Source: Sulfurimonas sp.
GTDB lineage: Bacteria > Campylobacterota > Campylobacteria > Campylobacterales > Sulfurimonadaceae
Direction of reading: 5' to 3'
Length of the DNA stretch: 15,047 bases
Assembly (NCBI GenBank): GCA_026988735.1
Contig: JALSKR010000143.1
Location: forward strand, 1-15,047
The stretch's first letter is position 1, and every line of letters starts with the position of its first letter. This document shows, piece by piece, positions 7,320-14,279 of this stretch. The notes under the pieces are model-generated. The model ran no database searches. It was given only the letters and a program-made list of their open reading frames with translations, and was not told the DNA's origin. The position numbers and the translations under genes are program-made.

Positions 7320-7812
7320 TTAAAACCCTTGCTTTCATCAATATACTATCAGAGTTTTCAAATTTCAAATTTACTAAAAAAACTGCTTTATCCTTTTGTT
7401 TATAGACTCTGAAAACATCAACATCGCCAAAACAGTCCACATCAAACTTATCAGCCTCTGATAACGGATAAGCAGGTTTTCTCAGCGATTCCAATCTATA
7501 AAGTTTTTTATTTTTGACTATATAGGTTACAAAAGGGTTAACTCTTCTGTGAATGGAATTTGTGGTTTGTAAAAAAAGTATATCTTCATTTCTGTCATTA
7601 TGCACTATGCTGATTTGTTGATAAAGTGTTAAAGAGAAGTCTAAAAAAAGTACTCTTTTTTTTAAACTCAGGGAGTTGAATCCATTGACCTGTTTTTCAT
7701 AGAATATATTACTTTTGTTTACAGAAGCGTTGACTCTGTATAAATAAACCATCATAATGGATAAAATACTTATAGATATCATCATTTCTATAAGGGTAAA
7801 AGCTTTTCTCAT
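7309..7812 (-). CDS. Type II secretion minor pseudopilin, GspJ-like
   Basis: The 167-residue protein begins 'MRKAFTLIEMMISISILSIM', a class III prepilin leader: a 4-residue basic leader, cleavage expected between A4 and F5, Glu at mature position 5, then a hydrophobic helix (about 5-26). The residue before the cut is Ala, not the usual Gly. The 'FTLIEMMISI' core resembles GspJ, and its position after a GspI-like gene supports that, but the C-terminal domain is too divergent to confirm by eye. Minor pseudopilins I, J and K form the tip complex that caps the pseudopilus in the periplasm. The ATG overlaps the upstream stop by 4 nt (ATGA). Length is shorter than typical GspJ (about 200). Confidence 0.72.
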   Translation of the reverse strand: MRKAFTLIEMMISISILSIMMVYLYRVNASVNKSNIFYEKQVNGFNSLSLKKRVLFLDFSLTLYQQISIVHNDRNEDILFLQTTNSIHRRVNPFVTYIVKNKKLYRLESLRKPAYPLSEADKFDVDCFGDVDVFRVYKQKDKAVFLVNLKFENSDSILMKARVLNEY

Positions 7813-8276
7813 CGTATTCGCAACCGTAACAGTGATGAGGAATAGCGTTTTGTTTTCAATGTACTTCTTCCTGTTTCATAAATAGTCCCTGAACTGTTTT
7901 TCTTATTTGCATCGCTATCTTCTTCCCCGTTTGCAGATTCATCAAACATGCTTGTGTCGATACTCTGCAGTGTCTGATATACTATTTCTATATCTGTATG
8001 TTTGAGTTCTCTTCTGAAATCATCATCCAAATCAAAGTCCGAAACTAGCTCCTCCAGAGATATCTTTTCATTTTCAAATCCGTATTTTGTTCCTACAAGC
8101 AATGAAAGATATTGCGTAGCCGTTTCCTGATTTTTTACCTGAGAAATTATATGTGTGTTATTGGCATTTATTTGCAGTAATGCCATAATCACCACTGAAA
8201 TAATCATCACTGCTACCATCACTTCTATCAGAGTAAAAGCTCTCCTGTGAAGATTACATGTAGAGGTAGTAAACAT
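7809..8276 (-). CDS. Type II secretion minor pseudopilin, GspI-like
   Basis: A prepilin-type protein of 155 residues from the chosen start. The leader ends in 'CNLHRRA', with cleavage expected between A13 and F14, then 'FTLIEVMVAVMIISVVIMAL' with Glu at mature position 5 and a hydrophobic helix to about residue 36. 'FTLIEVMVA' resembles GspI, and gspI usually precedes gspJ. The ATG at 8276 is 1 nt after the gspE stop and gives a normal 13-residue leader. An upstream in-frame ATG at 8321 would give a 28-residue leader overlapping gspE and has no better ribosome site. Residues around 112-130 form an acidic, Ser/Asn-rich stretch ('SANGEEDSDANKKNSSG') that looks like a disordered loop. Ala again occupies the position before the cleavage site. 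Confidence 0.75.
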   Translation of the reverse strand: MFTTSTCNLHRRAFTLIEVMVAVMIISVVIMALLQINANNTHIISQVKNQETATQYLSLLVGTKYGFENEKISLEELVSDFDLDDDFRRELKHTDIEIVYQTLQSIDTSMFDESANGEEDSDANKKNSSGTIYETGRSTLKTKRYSSSLLRLRIR

Positions 8277-8277
8277 C

Positions 8278-9786
8278 TTATAATCCGATACGGATTGCTT
8301 CATCCAGCGAAGTCTCTCCATTTAAAACCATGTTGGAGAGTTGAAAAGAGATACTTTGCAAACCGTCGGCTTCCAGTGCTTCTTTGATACTGTGCTCATC
8401 CGCCGTAGTTTTCAAGAGGTCTTTTACTTTATCATTCATAATCAGAAGTTCGCCTATGGATCGTCTGCCTGTGTAGCCACTGTAATTACATGCAGGGCAT
8501 CCTTTTGCTTTAAAAATTTTACTGTTCTTTGGTATATTATAATCATCGGCAAAATTCTCAGCTATAACATCTTCTTCTTTGCACTCAGAGCATAATACAC
8601 GCACCAGTCTTTGCGCCAAAATACCTAAAATAGAAGATGATATTAAAAAAGGTGCGATTCCCATATCGACCAGTCTTGATATCGTAGCAGACGCTGAATT
8701 TGTATGTATTGTAGAAAACACCAGGTGTCCTGTCAATGCTGCGCGTACCGCAATAGATGCTGTTTCTTCATCTCTGATTTCCCCTATCATAATGACATCA
8801 GGATCTTGGCGTAAAATTGAACGCAGAGCACTCGCAAAAGTGAGTCCTACTTTTTCATTTACCTGAATCTGTGCAATAGAGTCTGATTTATACTCTACAG
8901 GATCTTCAACTGTAATAAGATTTTTTTCAGGAGACTCTACTTCTCGCAAGAAAGAGTGCAAGGAAGTTGTTTTTCCACTTCCTGTCGGACCGGTCACTAA
9001 AATAATCCCATGGGAAAGACGCAACAGACTTTTAATCTTTTCAATCATATCCTGATGAAATCCAAGCTCTGTTATCTGCGGTATCTGTGAACTTTGCATC
9101 AAAATACGCATAACAACTCTTTCACCGTAAAAAGTAGGCAGTACCGAAACCCTGATATCAAGAATTTCTCCTGCAATTTTTATCTGTGTTCTTCCGTCTT
9201 GGGGAATACGTTTTTCAGATATATCCAAGTTTGAAATAACTTTAATACGACTGATGATAAGACTGACAACTTTTTTGTCCAAATCCGCATTTTTACTCAA
9301 CATTCCGTCTATACGAAATCGGACTTCACCGCTCTTCTCTTTTACCTCTATATGAATATCTGAAGCTCTTTTTTTTACAGCTTGATAAAAGAGCGCATTT
9401 ACAAACTTGATAATAGGTGCTGATTCTTCACTCGTTAAAATATCACTCGAGGTTCTTAGAAAATCTGTTAAAGAGATGTCTTCTTGTTCATTCTCTTCTG
9501 AAGAGTCTTCTTGCATCGTCTCTATAGCTTTGTCTGTTCGAAGTTCCAAAAAACGGTTATAAAGCCTGTCATACGAGTCTTCATCAAGCATCTTGAGAGG
9601 ATATTTGATGTCTAGTTTCGTACAATAGTTACTCGCTTCTACCAAATATCTTTCACAGACACAGGCAATCACTTCTTCGTCTGTTTTGCTGAAAAGAAGA
9701 TAGTTTTTAACACTGACCTCCGTTGACACACCCTCAGGCTCATATACTTGTAAATGTAGATCATGAAGTACTTCTGTACTAAGCAT
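8278..9786 (-). CDS. gspE: Type II secretion system ATPase GspE
   Basis: This cytoplasmic hexameric ATPase powers pseudopilus assembly by acting on GspF and GspL. The 502 residues are full length. A divergent N1E-like region (about 1-110) precedes the N2E domain with 'RASDIHIE' (140-147). The catalytic domain has Walker A 'GPTGSGKTTS' (266-275), the Asp box 'ITVEDPVEYK' (291-300), Walker B 'RQDPDVIMIGEIRDEETA' (326-343) and the His box 'GHLVFSTIHTN' (353-363). A four-cysteine zinc module (C399, C402, C430, C433) near the C-terminus is typical of GspE and PilB. The ATG overlaps the gspD stop by 1 nt (TAATG). PilB is the main alternative, but the flanking gspC, gspD and pseudopilins favour GspE. 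Confidence 0.96.
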   Translation of the reverse strand: MLSTEVLHDLHLQVYEPEGVSTEVSVKNYLLFSKTDEEVIACVCERYLVEASNYCTKLDIKYPLKMLDEDSYDRLYNRFLELRTDKAIETMQEDSSEENEQEDISLTDFLRTSSDILTSEESAPIIKFVNALFYQAVKKRASDIHIEVKEKSGEVRFRIDGMLSKNADLDKKVVSLIISRIKVISNLDISEKRIPQDGRTQIKIAGEILDIRVSVLPTFYGERVVMRILMQSSQIPQITELGFHQDMIEKIKSLLRLSHGIILVTGPTGSGKTTSLHSFLREVESPEKNLITVEDPVEYKSDSIAQIQVNEKVGLTFASALRSILRQDPDVIMIGEIRDEETASIAVRAALTGHLVFSTIHTNSASATISRLVDMGIAPFLISSSILGILAQRLVRVLCSECKEEDVIAENFADDYNIPKNSKIFKAKGCPACNYSGYTGRRSIGELLIMNDKVKDLLKTTADEHSIKEALEADGLQSISFQLSNMVLNGETSLDEAIRIGL

Positions 9787-11642
9787 TAATAGACCCCTTT
9801 GACATGCACTGCAGTATTTGTATTATTTTGTGTCTTTTGGTTTTTTTTACTTGTTATCTTTTTAAAGATTTTTTCATTATACTCTTTTTGTATCCTTGAA
9901 AGGACACCTAAATCTCTTTGCAGTTTTGAAAGTTCTTCACTTTTATCTATAACATAAGGAGTAAGAATTACTACTAAATCATCTTGTTCTTTAACTGTTT
10001 CGGTTGATGAAAAAAGATACTCCCCTATCAACGGAATGTCTCCCAACAAAGGAACTTTTGTTTTTGTTTTTCTGTCAAGAGATTTCACAAGACCACCTAT
10101 GATAATACTTTCACCGCTTCGTAAAATCGCCTGTGTCTTTACCTCTTGTTTTGATGTCACAGGCTGTCCTGCCGCATCATCACTCAAAATATTTTCCAAA
10201 GAAGCCTCAACATCCAAAGTCACTTTGTCGTTTGATGATACTCTTGGTTTTATTCGCAGTGTCAGACCGATATTTTCTCTTTTATAGTTGTTAGTTACTC
10301 CAGATACAGCATTTGTTGTAGCACCTGATATTACGGATATAGTTTTACCAACATAAATTGAGGACTGTTTGTTATTCACGCAAAGAATTGAAGGGTCTGA
10401 AATTGTTGTAGATGCCCCATGACTTTGTAAAAAATCAAGTGTTGCACCAAGAGCCAATGCACTTTTTGCTCCAGAACCAATCGCTCCTAAATAATCAAGT
10501 ATTGATGTAGATGCCAAATTTTGTAGCGTTGTATCTCCAAAATTTGCACTCATTGCATATAACCCTGATGCAGACACATCACCTGCAGCAAAGCCGTACT
10601 TCATTCCAAGACTTTTTGTGTTGTTTTTATTAATATTTATTATTCTTGCCTGAACATAAACTTGATATTTCTCTTTATCGAGTGTATCAATAATAACTTT
10701 GATTCCTTTTAACATTTCAGGATCAGCTACTGCAATGATAGCATTGATTTCTTCGTTTGAAGAGATATTTGGTTTTGTGGTAAGACCTTTGTATGTTTTA
10801 TCGGAAATAATTTCTTTCAAAGTTTTTATAACATTTTTTGCATCAGAGTTTTTCAAACTGTATATTTCAATTGATCGACTAATATTTGATTCTACATCAA
10901 GTTTTTCAGCCAAGTCTTCAATTTTTGTCACATTCTTTTTATTTCCGATAACAATCAAACCATTGATATTTTCGTCAAAGATGATATTTACCTTGTCCGA
11001 AGCAACCTTAGGATTAAATATTGACTTGCTTATATCCAACAAACGGGCCTGCAGTTTCCCGGCATCTGCATGTTTTATATATATCAGTTTTACAATGGAG
11101 TCGTTTGTTGTTTGAATATCTTTGATGATTTTTTTAATGGTTTCTATATTTTTTGGGTAATCAGTGATTAAAATAGTATTACTCTCTTTTAATGTCATCA
11201 GTTTTGCAGTTTTTGAAATAAGATAACGAATCTTTGCTGCTATAATATCTACATTTTCACCCTCTACTTTGATAGCCTGTGTCACCATCAACGATCCAGA
11301 TACTTTTTGATTTGGTTTGACCACATCAGCATTGGATCTTGCAACTTCAGAAGAGCGGACAATTTCATAATACGATCCATTGTGTGCCAAAGAGTAGCCT
11401 TTTGACTGCAAAACAGAAACCAACATACCCATCAATTCATCATCATAAATAGGTGCCGAACTCACAAGATTTACACTTCCGTTTATCTTATAATTCATTA
11501 AAATATTTTTATGTGTAATTTTTGCTACCAACTTTACAAAATCATCAATGGCCAAATTTGAAAAATTAACATTCACCTGTTCTCTTGCCTGAAGAGAGAA
11601 TGTTACAAGTAGTATCAATGCTATGTGCTTAATGAATTTCAT
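9786..11642 (-). CDS. gspD: Type II secretion outer-membrane secretin GspD
   Basis: This secretin forms the multimeric gated channel through which folded substrates cross the outer membrane. From the ATG at 11642 the protein has 618 residues with a clean signal peptide ('MKFIKHIALILLVTFSLQA', cut after A19). An AAAGGA ribosome site 8 nt upstream also supports this start over one 36 nt earlier that would bury the signal. Periplasmic N0 (about 22-96), N1 (117-180), N2 (182-250) and N3 (254-322) domains precede the secretin barrel (325-566), which has the signature 'VPLLGDIPLIGEYLFSST' (530-547) and ends 'LVVILTPYVID'. A 52-residue Lys/Asn/Gln-rich tail (567-618) follows. It could serve as a pilotin-binding S domain, though no pilotin is visible. 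The start overlaps the end of gspC by 14 nt. Confidence 0.96.
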   Translation of the reverse strand: MKFIKHIALILLVTFSLQAREQVNVNFSNLAIDDFVKLVAKITHKNILMNYKINGSVNLVSSAPIYDDELMGMLVSVLQSKGYSLAHNGSYYEIVRSSEVARSNADVVKPNQKVSGSLMVTQAIKVEGENVDIIAAKIRYLISKTAKLMTLKESNTILITDYPKNIETIKKIIKDIQTTNDSIVKLIYIKHADAGKLQARLLDISKSIFNPKVASDKVNIIFDENINGLIVIGNKKNVTKIEDLAEKLDVESNISRSIEIYSLKNSDAKNVIKTLKEIISDKTYKGLTTKPNISSNEEINAIIAVADPEMLKGIKVIIDTLDKEKYQVYVQARIININKNNTKSLGMKYGFAAGDVSASGLYAMSANFGDTTLQNLASTSILDYLGAIGSGAKSALALGATLDFLQSHGASTTISDPSILCVNNKQSSIYVGKTISVISGATTNAVSGVTNNYKRENIGLTLRIKPRVSSNDKVTLDVEASLENILSDDAAGQPVTSKQEVKTQAILRSGESIIIGGLVKSLDRKTKTKVPLLGDIPLIGEYLFSSTETVKEQDDLVVILTPYVIDKSEELSKLQRDLGVLSRIQKEYNEKIFKKITSKKNQKTQNNTNTAVHVKGVY

Positions 11643-12441
11643 ATACCAATTCCTTTTCTGTGTTATTTCGTAAAACAACCAAGCTTATTTCACTTAGTTT
11701 GTTTATATTTTTATATATATTCATCACTGCTTTGTATGATGTCAAATCAATATTATTTGCTTTAATAATAATATCACCTTTTTGCAGTCCAAGTGCTGCA
11801 AATTTTGAATTTTTATTTATTCTCATTATTTTAAAACCTTTAATTTTTCCATCTTCCATCACTTCCTTTATGGCAATTTGTTTCCAAATCTTTTGAGGAT
11901 TTTTTTCAAAAAACTTTATATCCTGTCTTGATATATTTGCCACACCGTTATCTATTTCATCATGCGTAACTCTGTTTATACTTACATTTTTTGTTTTTTG
12001 TTTCACAAAACGCAGTATATAGTTTTTGCCGTCTTTTGTAAAAACAACATTATCGTTATTGATTTCTTTCAAAATATAGCCGTTATATGTTTCACCCACT
12101 CCGATAATAGAAGTTTTTTTCAAATTTGATTTCATTGCCACTATGGCATATCCATAATTTTTTGAGCCGTACAGACCGACCAGAGTCATATCGGTAATAC
12201 TTCTGTGCTCACCCATTTGCTTTGTTTTTTTATATCCCTTAGTGTCTGTATGTGATGGTGTAAGCATATTTGTAAAGTTTACTCTCTGATATGGAGGACG
12301 ATAATTCTTTTTTATCTTTACATCTATACCATTGCCTGGTAAATACCACAACAACACGAGAGCAAACAGTTTTGATAGAGCTATTAAAATCAACAGTTTT
12401 GTAATGATTTGCAACATCTTAGAATTAGAAACTTTGTTCAT
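11629..12441 (-). CDS. gspC: Type II secretion inner-membrane clamp protein GspC, PDZ form
   Basis: GspC links the inner-membrane platform to the N0 domain of the secretin and helps to select substrates. The 270 residues show a short cytoplasmic N-terminus and one membrane helix (about 13-34). A periplasmic HR domain (about 80-145, 'LVGLYGSKNYGYAIV', 'IIGVGETYNGYILKEI') follows a linker. A C-terminal PDZ domain (about 195-270) has 'ALGLQKGDIIIKANNIDL' (216-233). The order TM, HR, PDZ is that of classical GspC and the gene sits directly before gspD, as usual. The ATG at 12441 has a strong GGAGG 8-9 nt upstream and overlaps the gspN-like gene by 17 nt. Confidence 0.88.
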   Translation of the reverse strand: MNKVSNSKMLQIITKLLILIALSKLFALVLLWYLPGNGIDVKIKKNYRPPYQRVNFTNMLTPSHTDTKGYKKTKQMGEHRSITDMTLVGLYGSKNYGYAIVAMKSNLKKTSIIGVGETYNGYILKEINNDNVVFTKDGKNYILRFVKQKTKNVSINRVTHDEIDNGVANISRQDIKFFEKNPQKIWKQIAIKEVMEDGKIKGFKIMRINKNSKFAALGLQKGDIIIKANNIDLTSYKAVMNIYKNINKLSEISLVVLRNNTEKELVYEIH

Positions 12442-12958
12442 AAACGAAGCCTCCGTTTTTATCTTTTTTCAAATTTCGCAGTGTTGTACGATAGTGAGAC
12501 AACATCTTTTTCGAAGGTTTTATCACAATTTGCAAAGTTCTGTTGACAAGGTCAATATTTATATCAGCCTCTCCAAATTCACCACTGCATTTTCCCGTTA
12601 CATGTAAAGGGTCAAACACAGTATAGACAAGATACAGACTCTTTACATGTAAAGGTATAAATCTTGATGCCATATCCGAGAAGACCAGATTTTCAACTTC
12701 TACACTGTTATACAGAAGAAAAAGGTTCAGTTTTATCTTTTGTATTTTTGCGGTTTCGAGTGATTTCACATACAAAACGGCATTGTTTACTTCAAGAGTA
12801 AACCCTTTGTCATTCAGCGTTTCATCATTCAGTACAATACCTTTTTTTTGCAGTTGCTGCTCGGCAAAATAATATATATTTACTTTGGGGGCAAAATAGA
12901 TAGAAGCCATCATAAAGAACATAACATAAAACAGAAGTAAAGCCAGTTTTTTTACCAT
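12425..12958 (-). CDS. Type II secretion protein, GspN-like
   Basis: The 177-residue protein has an N-terminal signal anchor (about 4-23, 'LALLLFYVMFFMMASIYF') and a periplasmic part rich in predicted beta-strands. Strands such as 'VNNAVLYVKSL' and 'VENLVFSDM' and the C-terminal block 'GEFGEADINIDLVNRTLQIV' (126-145), followed by 'KPSKKML', recall the GspN family. GspN is an accessory inner-membrane protein of unclear function that is missing from many systems. The protein is shorter than usual GspN (about 230-270). A position between gspM and gspC fits, but the match rests on pattern reading, and an unrelated AsmA-like periplasmic protein remains possible. Residues 101-105 and 116-120 repeat PLHV. 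The gene overlaps gspM by 7 nt. Confidence 0.6.
   Translation of the reverse strand: MVKKLALLLFYVMFFMMASIYFAPKVNIYYFAEQQLQKKGIVLNDETLNDKGFTLEVNNAVLYVKSLETAKIQKIKLNLFLLYNSVEVENLVFSDMASRFIPLHVKSLYLVYTVFDPLHVTGKCSGEFGEADINIDLVNRTLQIVIKPSKKMLSHYRTTLRNLKKDKNGGFVYEQSF
12598..12655. repeat. Two copies of TTACATGTAAAGG, each built on a palindrome
   Basis: The 13-mer TTACATGTAAAGG occurs at 12598-12610 and 12643-12655, 45 bp apart, inside the gspN-like gene. The second copy extends to the perfect 12-bp palindrome TTTACATGTAAA (12642-12653). Both copies encode the HV of PLHV repeats in the protein, so a small duplicated structural motif can account for them. Confidence 0.6.
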
Positions 12959-13359
12959 TTTATCTTCACCTCCAGCGTTGATTTATTCTCGCTGATTCTT
13001 TTTATTTTCAGCATTGTTATATTAAATGTTGTATTGAGAATTTTACCCATTAAAAAATTCAAAGCTTTTATATCCATATTTTGAGAACTGATACGTATCC
13101 CTGAGTTTGTCATCTCTTTTTTTATACGAGCACTCTTTAAAACAGGATTTGACAGTATATGTAAAATCTCCTTTTTCTCTTTTTCTTTGTTTGCAAATGC
13201 TTTTTTTAAAGCACTTGTATCTAAAGAAACTTTCAGCGTTTTTTCATAGAGAATTTTTTCCTGATGGAGCTCTTTTTTTGCATCTATGAGCTTCAGAGCA
13301 AAAAACAACAAAAGCAAAAGTAAAAAGATGCCAATATAAAGAGGATTTAAACGGTTCAT
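12952..13359 (-). CDS. gspM: Type II secretion inner-membrane platform protein, GspM-like
   Basis: The small bitopic protein of 135 residues has one membrane helix near the N-terminus (about 7-24, 'LYIGIFLLLLLLFFALKL'). A charged, probably coiled-coil segment follows (about 26-67, rich in Lys/Glu). A C-terminal ferredoxin-like periplasmic domain lies at about 68-135. This layout and length are those of GspM, which pairs with GspL in the inner membrane. Sequence conservation in the family is very low, so the call rests on topology and on the position immediately after gspL. The two genes overlap by 4 nt (ATGA). PilO-type proteins share the same plan. Confidence 0.68.
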   Translation of the reverse strand: MNRLNPLYIGIFLLLLLLFFALKLIDAKKELHQEKILYEKTLKVSLDTSALKKAFANKEKEKKEILHILSNPVLKSARIKKEMTNSGIRISSQNMDIKALNFLMGKILNTTFNITMLKIKRISENKSTLEVKIKW

Positions 13360-14279
13360 AAAGTTATCTCCAAAGTCAGTACTGAATTTTTTAGTTGGGT
13401 TTTAGCATGAATACCTTTACGTTTCAATGCTTCTATAATTTTTTTACTCTCTGTAACGCCTTTTATAATCACAGTTAACACTTTGGAATCAAATCCTATG
13501 TAGGAAATTCTTTCATTTTTTGCAAGATGCATTTTGAGAAAATATCCTATATATTCTCTCAGTTTCATCTGTTTTTTGTATATTTTACTCAGTTCTGCAT
13601 GAATAGCCTGATTTTGCATCATGGTAGGCTTTAAATTATACTTTGCAAACACAGCACTTCTTTGATCCGCAAGCGTGGCTGCTTTGTCAATGGTAATTAG
13701 CCATTCCCCAAAAATTATACCTGTGATAAACAATAAAACAAAACCAATCTTGTAAAAACTGGACTTTTTGAGAATATGATTAAACTGTTGCAGTACTACA
13801 GCATGCTTTGATAGTTTCAAGTCATCGAGCTTAAGAGTATCTACTTCTTTTATCCAAGAATCAGGCACAAGAATCACTATACCGTTTTTGACCACAAGTG
13901 TCTGTTTCTCATTTACTTTATATGCGCCTTCCATAAAGGAAAGTTCACTCTGCGCAAAATAGATATTGGCAACATTTGAAGGAGATATGCCTTTTTGTGC
14001 CATCAGTTCCAAAATCATTTTATCTTCATAGGCAAAAACGACATACTCATCATTTTCTTTATAGACATAATAACTGTAATGACCCTCAGGCAGAATATCT
14101 TCAAAAATGGAAGGAAGCAGTTTTTTCACTTCTCTTATGTATTTCACAGGCAAAGAAATTTTCTTTACCCAGTATAAAGACGGAGACAAAATAACATTTA
14201 TTTTTTCTTCAATCTGCACTGGTTCCATGAAAGGATCCAACAAAATTGTTTTGTAATTATTTTTAAATTTTGTAAACAA
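13356..14279 (-). CDS. gspL: Type II secretion inner-membrane platform protein, GspL-like
   Basis: GspL recruits the GspE ATPase to the membrane and pairs with GspM. The 307 residues split into a cytoplasmic part (about 1-172) of likely actin-like fold ('KKLLPSIFEDILPEGHYSYY' at 52-71 matches a GspL-like segment), one membrane helix (about 176-197) and a periplasmic coil plus ferredoxin-like domain (about 198-307, ending 'TQLKNSVLTLEITL'). This is the GspL domain order, although it is shorter than the usual roughly 400 residues. The start is a TTG at 14279, supported by AAAGGA 7 nt upstream. It overlaps the end of the gspK-like gene by 17 nt. Confidence 0.76.
   Translation of the reverse strand: MFTKFKNNYKTILLDPFMEPVQIEEKINVILSPSLYWVKKISLPVKYIREVKKLLPSIFEDILPEGHYSYYVYKENDEYVVFAYEDKMILELMAQKGISPSNVANIYFAQSELSFMEGAYKVNEKQTLVVKNGIVILVPDSWIKEVDTLKLDDLKLSKHAVVLQQFNHILKKSSFYKIGFVLLFITGIIFGEWLITIDKAATLADQRSAVFAKYNLKPTMMQNQAIHAELSKIYKKQMKLREYIGYFLKMHLAKNERISYIGFDSKVLTVIIKGVTESKKIIEALKRKGIHAKTQLKNSVLTLEITL

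Noticed and set aside
9841..9848. Run of eight T in the 3' part of gspD, with a similar run at 12842-12849 in the gspN-like gene
   Set aside because: Both encode Lys-rich segments in an AT-rich genome and are short compared with known phase-variable tracts, so slippage is not specially indicated.
10699..11115. 138-codon open frame on the plus strand inside gspD
   Set aside because: It is antisense to a convincing secretin domain, is hydrophobic as expected for a mirrored frame of AT-rich code, and has no ribosome site or family features.
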